NCBI GenBank assembly: GCA_025351615.1
Contig: JANXVP010000499.1
Coordinates: 1 to 15,164, forward strand
Direction of reading: 5' to 3'
Length of the DNA stretch: 15,164 nt
From: Ramlibacter sp.
Lineage (GTDB): Bacteria > Pseudomonadota > Gammaproteobacteria > Burkholderiales > Burkholderiaceae_C
Every line of letters begins with the position of its first letter. The first letter of the stretch is position 1. Both the position numbers and the translations under genes were made by a program. This document shows positions 6,154-15,126 of this stretch, piece after piece. The notes under the pieces were generated by a model. That model was not told the origin of the DNA, made no database searches, and was given only the letters and a program-made list of their open reading frames with translations.

Positions 6154-7437
6154 ATGTCGATTCGCTTCTCGTTTTTCCGCCTCGCTGCTGGCGCGGCTGC
6201 CGTACTTGCCATCCACATTGCGGAGGCGGCAGAACCGCTGACCCTCGCCGATGCACAGCGGCTTGCAGTCTCGCGCTCACAGCAGTTGGTGGCGAACCAG
6301 GCGGCCGCTTCTGCCGCTCGCCGGCTGGCCCAGGTGGCCGGCCAACTTCCCGACCCCGTGTTGAAAGTCGGCGTTGACAACCTTCCGGTGAACGGTCCCG
6401 ACCGGTTCAGCCTGACCCGTGACTTCATGACCCAGCGGCGCATCGGTTTCATGCAGGAGCTGACCGGCATGGAAAAGCGCCGCCTCCGCGGCCAGCGCGG
6501 CGCGCAGGATGCCCTCCGGCTGCAGGCCGAGGGCCAGTTGCTGGCCACGAACGCCAGGCGGGACACCGCCCTGGCGTGGCTCGATCGCTACTATGCACTC
6601 CAGACCCGCGACGTGCTGTTGCAGCAGATGGACGAAGGCCGGCTGCAGGTTCAGGCGGCAGAGGCCGCCTACCGGGGTGCAAGAGGCAGCCAGGCGGAGG
6701 TGTTTGCGGCTCGCAGCGCGGTGAGCTTGCTGGAGGACAAGTTGAACGAGGTCGACCGGCAGGCCAGGAACGCGGCCGTGATGCTCGCACGCTGGGTTGG
6801 CGACGATGCGCAGCGAGTCCCCGTCGGCGCGCCGCCGTGGCGGACCACCGAGCTGGATCTGGGCATCACCCAGGAGCATCTGGAAACCCACCCCGAGGTG
6901 GCTGTCGCCGCTGCCATGGTCCACGCTGCACAACTCGACGTCTTCCTGGCGCAGGCCAACCAGCGCGCCGACTGGACGGTCGAGGCGAGTTACAGCCAGC
7001 GCGGTCCGGCGTATTCGAACATGGTGTCGGTGGGGGTCTCGGTTCCGCTTCAGCTGGATCGGGCCAATCGGCAAAACCAGGAGGTTGCCGCCAGGCAGGC
7101 GCTGGTGGACGAGGCCCTCGCGAGGTATGACGACTTGCTCCGGCGCGAGGAGGCCGAGGTCGGCGTACTGCTGAACGACTGGCGTAGCGGCAAGCAGCGC
7201 GTGGACCGCTATGCAAGCAGCTTGTTGCCATTGGCGCAGCAACGGACGGCCGCCGCGCTGGCTGCTTATCGTGGCGGCAAGGGCGACCTGGCTGCCGTGC
7301 TGGCCGCGCGCCGCGATGAACTGGAGTTAAGGACTCAGGCATTCGCGGCGGAGCTCGAAACCGCGCGCGCCTGGGCGCGACTGACCTTTCTCACCGCAGA
7401 CCACGAGATGCCGACCATTGCCGGGAGCAAGCCATGA
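6154..7437 (+). CDS. cusC: CusC-like outer-membrane efflux channel (TolC family)
   Basis: Outer-membrane factor of a tripartite heavy-metal RND pump, 427 aa, forming the trimeric channel that carries Cu+/Ag+ out of the cell. The protein has a signal peptide (residues 1 to about 26, AEA before AEPLTLADA) and then two long alpha-helical repeats with heptad-like, Ala/Gln/Arg-rich sequence, the layout of the OEP/TolC fold. The usual opening LTLADAQRLA is present. No lipobox Cys is seen, so unlike E. coli CusC it is probably not a lipoprotein. The ATG at 6154 is preceded by a strong GGAGGA at 6144-6149. It overlaps the adaptor gene by four bases (ATGA), which argues for coupled translation. Specific assignment to CusC rests on the two genes behind it. 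Confidence 0.9.
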   Translation: MSIRFSFFRLAAGAAAVLAIHIAEAAEPLTLADAQRLAVSRSQQLVANQAAASAARRLAQVAGQLPDPVLKVGVDNLPVNGPDRFSLTRDFMTQRRIGFMQELTGMEKRRLRGQRGAQDALRLQAEGQLLATNARRDTALAWLDRYYALQTRDVLLQQMDEGRLQVQAAEAAYRGARGSQAEVFAARSAVSLLEDKLNEVDRQARNAAVMLARWVGDDAQRVPVGAPPWRTTELDLGITQEHLETHPEVAVAAAMVHAAQLDVFLAQANQRADWTVEASYSQRGPAYSNMVSVGVSVPLQLDRANRQNQEVAARQALVDEALARYDDLLRREEAEVGVLLNDWRSGKQRVDRYASSLLPLAQQRTAAALAAYRGGKGDLAAVLAARRDELELRTQAFAAELETARAWARLTFLTADHEMPTIAGSKP

Positions 7438-9050
7438 ACCGCAAGCAGCTTTTTATCGGTGCCGCGCTGGCTGTGATGCTGGTTGCCGGTACCGGCTACG
7501 CCCTGTACCAGATGGGGATGAAGCAGGGCTCGGCCATGTCCGGTGCGCCTGCGGCCGCAACTGCGCCGCTGACCGGTGCAGTGCCGCAAGGCGTTGCGCA
7601 GGGCGAGGAAGCCACACGCCGCCACATGGCCACGGGCATCAAGGCGGGAGACGTGGACCCCGTGGTGGGCCGCAAGATCCTGTACTACCACGACCCGATG
7701 TCGCCAGCGACCAAGTTTGACAGGCCGGCGAAGTCACCGTTCATGGACATGATGCTGGTCCCGGTCTATGCCGATGGTGGGGACGCGGACCAGGGAAAAA
7801 TCAGCATCAGTCCCCGGGTGCAGCAGAACCTGGGAGTGCGCACGGCGCTCGTGACCCAGGGGGCGCTATCTCCCGAGTTGGCGGCTGTCGGCAACATCGC
7901 TTTCAACGAACGCGACCAGGCGACGGTGCAGGCGCGTGCCGCCGGGTTTGTCGAGCGGCTGTATGTGCGCGCCACGCTGGACCGCGTTGCCAGGGGCCAG
8001 TCGCTGGTGGACCTGTACGTGCCCGAATGGATCGCGGCCCAGGAGGAATACCTGTCGTTGCGGCGAATGAAGGGGACGGACCTGGCCGGGCTGGTCGACG
8101 GCGCCCGGCAACGCATGCGGCTGGTCGGCATGAGCGAAGAGCAGGTCCGCCTGGTAGAAAGCACGGGCCGGACGCTGACGCGGATCACCGTCACCGCGCC
8201 AGTTGGTGGCGTCGTCACCGAGCTGAGCGTGCGGGAAGGCATGACGGTGGTGGCAGGAGCGCCCCTGTTCCGCATCAACGGGCTGGGCACGGTCTGGGCG
8301 AATGCCGAAGTCCCCGAAAGCCGGGCGGCCCTGCTGCGCCCGGGCACGCGGGTGGTGGCGCGAACCGCTGCTGCGCCAGGGACCACGTACGAAGGCCGGG
8401 TCCAGGTGCTGCTGCCGGACGTGAACGCGACGACGCGCACGTTGAAGGCGCGGGTCGAGTTGTCCAATCCGGGCGAGCGACTGGTGCCGGGCATGTTCGT
8501 GGCTATGCAGTTCATGGACATGCGCCCGGACAGCAGTTTGCTGATTCCCACCGAAGCCGTCATCCAGACCGGGCGCCGCGCAGTGGTGATGCTGGCGGAA
8601 GAAAACGGGCGCTTCCGCCCGGTGGAAGTGCAGACGGGGATCGAGTCGGGCGGCCAGACCGAGGTCAGGCACGGCCTGCAGGCCGGCCAGCGGGTGGTGG
8701 TGTCGTCGCAGTTCCTGATCGACTCCGAAGCCAGCCTGCGCGGTCTGGAGGTGCGCTTGAACGAAGCGCCGGCGACGCCAGCCGTTCCTGCGGTGCGGCA
8801 TGAAGGGCAGGCCAGGGTGGAGGCGATCGACAAGACCACCATCATGCTTTCCCACGGCCCGATTCCGTCGTTGAAGTGGGGTCCGATGACGATGGAATTC
8901 AAGCTGCCTCCCGCGTCGGCGGTCCCGCGCAACCTGGAAGTCGGAGACCCGGTCTCGTTCGAGTTCACCATGGAAGCCGATGGAGTCGCGCAGCTGACCC
9001 GGCTCTCCCCGATGGCTCCGGAACCCAGGTCCGCCGGGGTCAAAAAGTGA
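7434..9050 (+). CDS. cusB: CusB/SilB-like RND adaptor with fused C-terminal CusF domain
   Basis: Periplasmic membrane-fusion protein of 538 aa that links the pump to the channel and hands metal to it. An N-terminal membrane segment (about 5-27) is followed by a heavy-metal-binding domain (81-114) with M89, M104 and M106. Their spacing of 15 and 2 is that of the Ag+/Cu+ three-methionine site of E. coli CusB; a fourth Met (107) follows. Then come barrel-sandwich, helical hairpin and beta-barrel regions (about 120-440). Residues 456-530 form a CusF-like domain with H474, W482, M485 and M487, the same spacing as the Cu+/Ag+ ligands H36, W44, M47 and M49 of CusF. Such a fusion is known from Cupriavidus SilB and explains why no separate cusF is present. 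It overlaps cusC as ATGA and cusA as GTGA. Confidence 0.95.
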   Translation: MNRKQLFIGAALAVMLVAGTGYALYQMGMKQGSAMSGAPAAATAPLTGAVPQGVAQGEEATRRHMATGIKAGDVDPVVGRKILYYHDPMSPATKFDRPAKSPFMDMMLVPVYADGGDADQGKISISPRVQQNLGVRTALVTQGALSPELAAVGNIAFNERDQATVQARAAGFVERLYVRATLDRVARGQSLVDLYVPEWIAAQEEYLSLRRMKGTDLAGLVDGARQRMRLVGMSEEQVRLVESTGRTLTRITVTAPVGGVVTELSVREGMTVVAGAPLFRINGLGTVWANAEVPESRAALLRPGTRVVARTAAAPGTTYEGRVQVLLPDVNATTRTLKARVELSNPGERLVPGMFVAMQFMDMRPDSSLLIPTEAVIQTGRRAVVMLAEENGRFRPVEVQTGIESGGQTEVRHGLQAGQRVVVSSQFLIDSEASLRGLEVRLNEAPATPAVPAVRHEGQARVEAIDKTTIMLSHGPIPSLKWGPMTMEFKLPPASAVPRNLEVGDPVSFEFTMEADGVAQLTRLSPMAPEPRSAGVKK

Positions 9051-12000
9051 TCGCGCGCCTGATCCGCTGGTCCATCGGCAACCGTTTTCTGGTGCTGCTG
9101 GCCACCGTCGGCGTCGCTGCGTGGGGCCTGTACTCGCTGTCCCGGACGCCGCTCGACGCTCTCCCGGACCTGTCGGATGTGCAAGTGATCATCCGCACCA
9201 GCTACCCCGGCCAGGCGCCCCAGATCGTCGAGAACCAGGTGACGTATCCGCTCACCACCACCATGCTCTCCGTACCCGGTGCGAAGACGGTGCGGGGCTA
9301 TTCCTTCTTCGGTGACTCGTTCGTGTACGTGCTGTTCGAGGACGGGACGGATCTGTACTGGGCCCGTTCCAGAGTTCTCGAATATCTGAACCAGGTACAG
9401 TCACGCCTGCCCGCCGCGGCCAAGGCTTCACTGGGCCCGGACGCGACCGGCGTCGGCTGGATCTACCAGTACGCGCTGATCGACCGCAGCGGCACGCGGG
9501 ACGCCGGGCAGTTGCGCGCCTTGCAGGACTGGTTCCTCAAATACGAGCTGAAGACCGTGCCCAATGTGGCCGAGGTCGCGACGATCGGTGGCATGGTGCG
9601 CCAGTACCAGATCGTGCTGGATCCGGACAAGCTCGCCGCTTACGCCATCCCTCACACGCGGGTGGTCGAGGCAGTGCAAAAATCGAATCAGGAGTCCGGT
9701 GGCTCAGTGATCGAACTGGGCGAGGCCGAGTACATGGTTCGCGCGTCCGGCTATCTGAAAACGCTGGAAGATTTCAGGCAGATTCCCCTGACGACCACGC
9801 CTGGGGGTGTGTCGGTGCGCCTCGGCGACGTCGCGCGCATTCAGGTTGGCCCCGAAATGCGCCGCGGCATCGGTGAGCTGGACGGAGTCGGCGAAGCCAC
9901 CGGAGCCATCGTCATCATGCGCACCGGCAAGAACGCTCTGGAAACCATTGCGGCTGTCAAAGCCAAGATTGCGTCGCTCCAGGCCGGCTTGCCGAAGGGC
10001 GTTGAAATCGTGCCGGTCTACGACCGGTCCGGCCTCATCGAGCGCGCCGTGGAAAACCTCAAACGCAAGCTGCTGGAGGAATTCCTGGTCGTTGCCGTGG
10101 TGTGCTTCGTGTTCCTGTTCCACCTGCGCTCGGCTTTTGTCGCGATCGTCTCGCTGCCGCTCGGCATTCTCGCGGCCTTCATCGTCATGTCCTACCAGGG
10201 CGTCAATGCCAACATCATGTCGCTGGGCGGAATCGCGATCGCGATCGGAGCGATGGTCGACGCGGCCGTCGTGATGATCGAGAACGCGCACAAGCATCTG
10301 GAGCACTGGACGCACGATCACCCGGGCGAACGGCTGCAGGGTGAGGCGCGCTGGCGGGTGATCGGCGATTCGGCGGCGGAGGTGGGTCCGGCCCTGTTTT
10401 TCTCGCTGCTGATCATCACGCTGTCGTTCATCCCGGTCTTCACGCTGGAGGCGCAGGAAGGCCGCTTGTTTGCACCGCTGGCGTTTACCAAAACCTATGC
10501 GATGGCCGCGTCCGCGGGCCTCGCTGTGACGCTGATCCCGGTGCTCATGGGATACCTGATCCGCGGCCGGATTCCCGATGAAAAAGCCAATCCGCTCAAC
10601 CGCTTCCTGATCGCTGCGTACCAGCCGCTGCTGAACGCGGTGTTGCGGGCGCCCAAGGTCACGCTCGCCGTGGCCGGAGCAATCCTGGTGCTGAGCCTGT
10701 GGCCGCTGCAGCACATCGGCGGCGAATTTATGCCACGGCTCGATGAAGGCGATCTGCTGTACATGCCGTCGGCGCTGCCCGGGCTGTCGGCCGGGAAGGC
10801 GGCGGAACTGCTGCAGCAGACCGACCGGCTGATCAAGACCCTGCCCGAAGTCGCCACCGTCTATGGCAAGGCTGGCCGCGCGGAAACCGCCACCGACCCG
10901 GCCCCGCTGGAGATGTTCGAGACCACCATCCAGTTCAAGCCGCGCGAGCAATGGCGCGCCGGAATGACGCCCGACAAGCTGGTCGAGGAACTGGATCGCC
11001 TGGTCCGCGTGCCGGGGCTGGCAAACATCTGGGTGCCGCCGATCCGCAACCGGATCGACATGCTGGCGACCGGCATCAAGAGCCCGGTGGGCGTCAAAGT
11101 GGCAGGCACGGACCTCGCTGAAATCGACCGGCTGACCGGCGAAATTGAACGGGCGCTGAAGAACGTTCCAGGCGTGAGCAGCGCGCTGGCAGAGCGCCTG
11201 ACGGGCGGTCGCTATGTGGACGTGAATATCCGGCGCGACGCCGCTGCCCGCTTCGGCCTCAGCATTGCCGACGTGCAATCCGTGATTACGTCGGCCGTGG
11301 GCGGCGAAAATATCGGCGAGACGGTGGAGGGCCTGCAGCGCTTCCCGATCAATGTGCGTTATCCGCGCGAGCTGCGCGATTCGCTGGAAAAACTGCGCAG
11401 CCTGCCGATCGTGACGGAACGTGGCGCGCGCCTGGTGCTCTCCGACGTCGCCGAGGTCCGGGTGGCGGACGGGCCCCCGATGCTGCGTAGTGAAAATGCG
11501 CGGCTGTCTGGATGGGTGTACGTCGATATCCGGGGGCGCGACCTGCGCTCGGCGGTGCGCGAGATGCAGAAGGTGGTCGGCGAGCGGGTGAAACTGCCGC
11601 CCGGCTACTCGGTGTCGTGGTCCGGCCAGTTCGAATACCTGGAGCGGGCAACGGCCAAGCTGAAGATCGTCGTGCCTTTCACGCTGCTCATCATCTTCGT
11701 GCTGCTGTACCTGACGTTCAAGCGTTTCGACGAGGCGGCACTGATCATGGCGACGCTGCCGTTTGCGCTGGTCGGTGGCATCTGGCTGCTCTACCTGCTG
11801 GACTACAACCTCTCGGTCGCGGGAGCGGTCGGCTTCATCGCCCTGGCTGGCGTGTCGGCCGAGTTCGGCGTGATCATGCTGCTGTACCTGAGACATGCCT
11901 GGGACGATCGCGTCCTGAAAGGCCGGACTGACACGGCAGACCTGCTCGATGCGATTCGCGAAGGCGCCGTGCTGCGGGTGCGGCCCAAGGCGATGACCGT

Positions 12001-12199
12001 AGCCGTGATCCTGGCGGGGCTGTTTCCGATCATGTGGGGCTCAGGGACAGGGTCGGAGGTGATGCAGCGCATCGCGGCGCCGATGGTGGGCGGGATGATC
12101 ACCGCCCCCTTGTTGTCGATGTTCGTGATCCCCGCGGCCTATCTGCTGCTCAGGCGCTGGGCCCAGCGCAAGAAGAGCGACCACGACCCGATGGCGTGA
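9047..12199 (+). CDS. cusA: CusA-like Cu+/Ag+ RND efflux pump (HME4)
   Basis: Inner-membrane, proton-driven RND pump of 1050 aa that exports Cu+/Ag+ as a trimer. Counting from the GTG at 9047, key residues fall at the same numbers as in E. coli CusA: the periplasmic methionine triad M573, M623 and M672, and the proton-relay residues D405 (in [13 protein letters not shown]) and E939. The relay lysine appears as K981 in RPKAM, three residues earlier than K984 of E. coli. This residue set marks the monovalent Cu/Ag class rather than Zn/Co/Cd pumps. The frame is open upstream into cusB, but the GTG gives the right length and overlaps the cusB stop as GTGA, so coupling is likely. Twelve transmembrane helices and two large periplasmic loops are visible. 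There is no sign of damage. Confidence 0.97.
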   Translation: MIARLIRWSIGNRFLVLLATVGVAAWGLYSLSRTPLDALPDLSDVQVIIRTSYPGQAPQIVENQVTYPLTTTMLSVPGAKTVRGYSFFGDSFVYVLFEDGTDLYWARSRVLEYLNQVQSRLPAAAKASLGPDATGVGWIYQYALIDRSGTRDAGQLRALQDWFLKYELKTVPNVAEVATIGGMVRQYQIVLDPDKLAAYAIPHTRVVEAVQKSNQESGGSVIELGEAEYMVRASGYLKTLEDFRQIPLTTTPGGVSVRLGDVARIQVGPEMRRGIGELDGVGEATGAIVIMRTGKNALETIAAVKAKIASLQAGLPKGVEIVPVYDRSGLIERAVENLKRKLLEEFLVVAVVCFVFLFHLRSAFVAIVSLPLGILAAFIVMSYQGVNANIMSLGGIAIAIGAMVDAAVVMIENAHKHLEHWTHDHPGERLQGEARWRVIGDSAAEVGPALFFSLLIITLSFIPVFTLEAQEGRLFAPLAFTKTYAMAASAGLAVTLIPVLMGYLIRGRIPDEKANPLNRFLIAAYQPLLNAVLRAPKVTLAVAGAILVLSLWPLQHIGGEFMPRLDEGDLLYMPSALPGLSAGKAAELLQQTDRLIKTLPEVATVYGKAGRAETATDPAPLEMFETTIQFKPREQWRAGMTPDKLVEELDRLVRVPGLANIWVPPIRNRIDMLATGIKSPVGVKVAGTDLAEIDRLTGEIERALKNVPGVSSALAERLTGGRYVDVNIRRDAAARFGLSIADVQSVITSAVGGENIGETVEGLQRFPINVRYPRELRDSLEKLRSLPIVTERGARLVLSDVAEVRVADGPPMLRSENARLSGWVYVDIRGRDLRSAVREMQKVVGERVKLPPGYSVSWSGQFEYLERATAKLKIVVPFTLLIIFVLLYLTFKRFDEAALIMATLPFALVGGIWLLYLLDYNLSVAGAVGFIALAGVSAEFGVIMLLYLRHAWDDRVLKGRTDTADLLDAIREGAVLRVRPKAMTVAVILAGLFPIMWGSGTGSEVMQRIAAPMVGGMITAPLLSMFVIPAAYLLLRRWAQRKKSDHDPMA

Positions 12200-12239
12200 C
12201 TGTCGTTCTCTCTCGGTTTTCGTTATTGTGCTTTGCTCG

Positions 12240-12750
12240 GTGCACCCACGTGAAACCGCGCTGGCTGATGCCTTCGATGACCGCCTTGAAGTCGGCGAAC
12301 CCCCCAGCTTGAGGCTGGGCTCGAGCCAGAAGGGGTGAAAGAAGAAGGATGCGAACCCGTCGCGCACGGTCAGCGCGTAATCGGCATTCCCGAGAATGTC
12401 CGCTGGCGTGTAGTTGTACTTGGACGTCGAGTCGATCAGGCGGATGTCGTACTCGATATTGCCCAGGCTTTCGGGGATGACGCCCTGGCCGTAGCAGTCC
12501 TGGAGCTCAGCGCAGAGCCTTGGTAATGAGTCGTTTCCCATGCGACCGGCTGGTAGCCGTTCTGCACCAGTTCGCCGGCGCCCGCGAGCAGCCTGCCAAG
12601 CTTCTGCTTCTCGTCCCTGTCTTTCTTGTCGTCCTTGTTTGCCTTGTCCTGCCCGGCGTCCTGGCTTCGGTCCGAGTCGGCGAAGACGAAGCCCGACAAG
12701 GACAAGGACAAGGTCAATGCGAATGTCAATGCACGTAGGAGATACTTCAC
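12240..12750 (-). pseudogene. decayed DUF2334-like (deacetylase-related) exported protein
   Basis: Pieces of one protein family lie in three frames. From 12750 a good signal peptide (MKYLLRALTF..., ending VFA) and a Lys/Asp-rich linker lead to NGYQPVAWETTHYQGSA. Around 12500-12512 the frame changes and the sequence resumes with CYGQGVIPESLGNIEYD and VRDGFASFFFHPFWLEP, down to about 12306. At a run of six C (12300-12305) the frame shifts again, by one base, and continues as FADFKAVIEGISQRGFTW to about 12245. From memory of DUF2334 proteins, tens of residues are missing at the first junction, as is most of the N-terminal deacetylase-like half. DUF2334 proteins resemble polysaccharide deacetylases. 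The gene is divergent from the NRAMP-like gene. A sequencing slip could explain the C-run shift, but not the internal gap. Confidence 0.7.
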
Positions 12751-12838
12751 GACTGGCTCCCTGACTGGTTGATGCTGTTACTTCCGTGTGTTTGGAAGCG
12801 GTTTGTTTCAATACCAGAATCAATTTGTTTTTGTAACG

Positions 12839-12944
12839 AGTCGGGGTCGAGAGGCATCCCCTCAATTGTCCGTAGGAGCCCGCTGACGGCACCGCATTTG
12901 CGTCGGCTTTCGTCGACTCCGACTGATTGCCTGCCTGCTACAGG
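12839..12944 (+). ncRNA. candidate structured 5' leader of the NRAMP-like gene
   Basis: AGTCGGGGTCGA (12839-12850) pairs with TCGACTCCGACT (12913-12924) over 12 bp (11 Watson-Crick and one G-U), closing a 62-base interior that can form small hairpins (GAGG/CCTC at 12851-12863, CCGT/ACGG at 12870-12889, CGC/GCG at 12893-12902). The 3' arm also takes part in an alternative stem, GTCGG (12902-12906) with CCGAC (12919-12923). Downstream CCTG (12934-12937) can pair with CAGG (12941-12944), hiding the ribosome site. I match it to no known riboswitch class; the conserved yybP-ykoY and M-box elements are absent. Confidence 0.45.
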
Positions 12945-12954
12945 AAGATATGGA

Positions 12955-14238
12955 ATGAAGACGCCAAAAGAAAAAGCAAACGGTTTCGCGCAGCGGCTGG
13001 GCCCGGGCCTGATCACCGGCGCCGCTGACGATGACCCCAGCGGCATCGCCACTTATTCGCAAGCCGGTTCTCAATTCCGCTTCGGCCTGGCCTGGACGCT
13101 GTTGCTGACGACGCCGCTGATGATCGGCATCCAGATGCTGTCCGCGCGGATCGGCTGGGTCACCGGAGAAGGGTTGGGGGCCAATATCGCCAAAATCTGC
13201 CCACGCTGGATCACCTTTGTCCTGGTGACGCTGCTGGTGGCTGCAAACACCATCAACATCGCCGCCGACATCGGGGCGATGGGCGAAGCGGTGCGGCTGC
13301 TTGCCGGCGGCCCGCTGGTGCTCTACGTGCTGGGCTTTGGCGCCCTGTCCATCGTCGCCCAGGTCTATTTCAGCTATGAACGCACCGTCCGCATCCTCAA
13401 GTGGCTGACACTGGCATTGTTTTCCTACGTTGCCGTGATCCTGTCGGTCGCCGTGCCGTGGAAGCAGGCCATCCACGAGGCGTTGATGCCTTGGGCCTAT
13501 TTCCCCAAGGGCGTGACCATGAACGAGTACGCGTCCATGGTGGTGGCCGTGCTGGGGACGACGATCAGTCCTTACCTGTTTTTCTGGCAGGCCTCGCAAG
13601 AGGTCGAAGACAACAACCGCCGCCCGGAAGCAGCGGGACTGCGCTCGCATCCGGCCTATGCCGCCGAACACCTGTCCCGCATCAAGCTGGACACCTATGT
13701 CGGAATGATTTTCTCCAATGTGATAGCCATCTGCATCGTGGTGGCGACAGCGGTGACACTCAACGAACATGGCATCACGAACATCCAGACATCGGCCCAG
13801 GCCGCGGAGGCGTTGCGTCCTGTCGCCGGAGATTTCGCGTTCGCAGTCTTTGCGCTCGGCATCGTCGGCACGGGCATGCTTGCTGTGCCGGTGCTGGCAG
13901 GATCGGCGGCCTACGCGGTGAGCGAGGCGTTCGGCTGGAAGAGCGGCCTGTCGCACGGCTTTCATGAGGCGCGGGGCTTCTACCTCATCATCATCGCTGC
14001 GACGGTGCTGGGGACCGCCATGGGCCTGCTCGCGGTCGATCCCATGAAGGCGCTGGTCTGGAGCGCCATCGTCAACGGAGTGATCTCGGTGCCGATCATG
14101 GTCGTGATGCTCTGGATCGGCCAGTCGAAGCGGATCATGGGCGCGTTGACCATCTCGCGCCGCCACCGCTTCTTCGGCTGGGCGGCAACAGCCGTGATGG
14201 CCGTCGCCGTTGCCTTCATGCTGGTGACGAGCTTTTGA
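12955..14238 (+). CDS. atypical NRAMP-related divalent cation transporter
   Basis: Inner-membrane transporter of 427 aa with about eleven helices and the SLC11/NRAMP fold signature near the N-terminus (PGLITGAADDDPSGIAT). In classical NRAMP proteins helix 1 carries D-P-G-N and helix 6 M-P-H, the residues that bind Mn2+/Fe2+. Here helix 1 reads D27-P-S-G30 and helix 6 reads S205-P206-Y207, so the ligand Asn, Met and His are all replaced while Asp27 stays. Divergent NRAMP clades, including the Mg2+-transporting NRMTs, also lack the soft Met ligand, so Mn/Fe selectivity cannot be assumed. The ATG at 12955 has AGGA at 12942-12945; the frame is open further upstream but that part is leader. A structured leader lies just upstream. 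Family secure, substrate unknown. Confidence 0.88.
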   Translation: MKTPKEKANGFAQRLGPGLITGAADDDPSGIATYSQAGSQFRFGLAWTLLLTTPLMIGIQMLSARIGWVTGEGLGANIAKICPRWITFVLVTLLVAANTINIAADIGAMGEAVRLLAGGPLVLYVLGFGALSIVAQVYFSYERTVRILKWLTLALFSYVAVILSVAVPWKQAIHEALMPWAYFPKGVTMNEYASMVVAVLGTTISPYLFFWQASQEVEDNNRRPEAAGLRSHPAYAAEHLSRIKLDTYVGMIFSNVIAICIVVATAVTLNEHGITNIQTSAQAAEALRPVAGDFAFAVFALGIVGTGMLAVPVLAGSAAYAVSEAFGWKSGLSHGFHEARGFYLIIIAATVLGTAMGLLAVDPMKALVWSAIVNGVISVPIMVVMLWIGQSKRIMGALTISRRHRFFGWAATAVMAVAVAFMLVTSF

Positions 14239-14244
14239 CCCCCC

Positions 14245-14269
14245 GCCTGGCACAAGGCTGCCGCCAGGC
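14245..14269 (+). terminator. hairpin just after the NRAMP-like gene
   Basis: GCCTGGC (14245-14251) and GCCAGGC (14263-14269) form a 7-bp stem with an 11-base loop, 7 bases after the stop codon. Only TTG follows, so it is a weak intrinsic terminator at best. Confidence 0.4.
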
Positions 14270-14287
14270 TTGCCTGAATTCTCCCCC

Positions 14288-14321
14288 ACGGGCGAGGCTG
14301 GACAAGCCCCGCCTCGCCCGT
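14288..14321. terminator. strong 11-bp hairpin between convergent genes
   Basis: ACGGGCGAGGC (14288-14298) is perfectly complementary to GCCTCGCCCGT (14311-14321), loop of 12 bases. It lies between the ends of the NRAMP-like gene and the beta-propeller gene, 7 bases from the stop codon of the latter. A bidirectional terminator is the simplest reading, although neither side has a clear T-run. Confidence 0.55.
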
Positions 14322-14328
14322 CGAAGCT

Positions 14329-15126
14329 TTACTTCGTCGAGAACGTGATCAGTTCGGCAGGCTCGGCCCCGCAGGTCGCACAGCCGCCTGGAGAAGTCCC
14401 GGACGAGGTCGGCACGAAAGCCTTGAACGTGACGGGATCCACTGCCACCGAGTGCGAATTGTTGCCGGTCGGCAGCTGGGCCACCAGCTTACGGGTCGCG
14501 GCGTCAATCACTGCGAGCACGGGAGTGCATGGGGAAGCTGCGCTGCAGGCGCCGTTGGTTCCGGCCATGCCCGATGCGGTCCAGCGGCTGGCGCCGCTGT
14601 AATAGCGGTTGGTTGCCGGGTCGTATTCAAGCTGGTCGCCGCCGCCGGCGTTGATCGACGCCAGGATGGCCCCGCTGGTCCGGTCCATGATCTGCACCAG
14701 CAAGGGCGCACCGGTCGTGCCTTCGCGGCAGTTGACGGCGATATCGTTTCCCGGCCCGAGCGCCAGGCCGGTTGGATCACAGTTCCCCTCGCTGTACGCG
14801 CGCGTTCCCGCAAGATCGGTGTAATTGACCGTCGCTCCCGGCGCAATGCCGCGGATGGAAGCACCCGAAATTGCTTCGAGTTCGCCATTCGGGTTGGCCG
14901 TGGTGCCGTCGTTGTTGACGTAGAAGGTGTCGCTTGCAGGGTCGTAGCGGCACGCCTCAAGGCCGGCCGAAGGCGCGCCGCTCGGATCGGTGAAGGTCAC
15001 CTGTGCAACGACTGCCTGAGTTGCGGTGTTGATGAAGGTCGCAAACGGCGTGTCGGCTTCCGGGGTCGAGATCATGTAGAGGCCATGAACGGAATCGACG
15101 CAGCCGTTTGCGACCTTCATCAACAC
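14329..15126 (-). CDS. beta-propeller-like protein, N-terminus missing
   Basis: A partial protein, 265 aa as read, without a recognised enzyme motif. It has blade-like repeats of the YVTN/NHL type: YDPASDTFY at 61-69, YDPATNRYY at 168-176 and VDPVTFKAF at 229-237, each followed by a hydrophobic strand. Such propellers usually bind partners or ligands in the periplasm or outside the cell. Cysteines occur in pairs (C194 and C200, C249 and C252), which fits an exported protein with disulfides. The apparent start at 15126 is not trustworthy: the first eight codons (15103-15126) lie in a perfect inverted copy of 14988-15049, and the in-frame stop that bounds the frame is also within that copy. The real gene very probably continues beyond this point with a signal peptide. 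Function unknown. Confidence 0.65.
   Translation of the reverse strand: MLMKVANGCVDSVHGLYMISTPEADTPFATFINTATQAVVAQVTFTDPSGAPSAGLEACRYDPASDTFYVNNDGTTANPNGELEAISGASIRGIAPGATVNYTDLAGTRAYSEGNCDPTGLALGPGNDIAVNCREGTTGAPLLVQIMDRTSGAILASINAGGGDQLEYDPATNRYYSGASRWTASGMAGTNGACSAASPCTPVLAVIDAATRKLVAQLPTGNNSHSVAVDPVTFKAFVPTSSGTSPGGCATCGAEPAELITFSTK

Noticed and set aside
9704..11896. 730-aa open frame on the minus strand
   Set aside because: It lies fully antisense to cusA, whose residues match the family throughout; the composition is that of a shadow frame.
12695..12712. Three tandem GACAAG hexamers
   Set aside because: On the minus strand they encode the Leu-Ser repeats of a signal peptide, so codon-level repetition explains them.
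12041..12892. 283-aa minus-strand frame as one intact gene
   Set aside because: Only its middle part (about 12306-12500) resembles DUF2334; the upstream part is out of frame with the signal peptide and the downstream part runs antisense into cusA.
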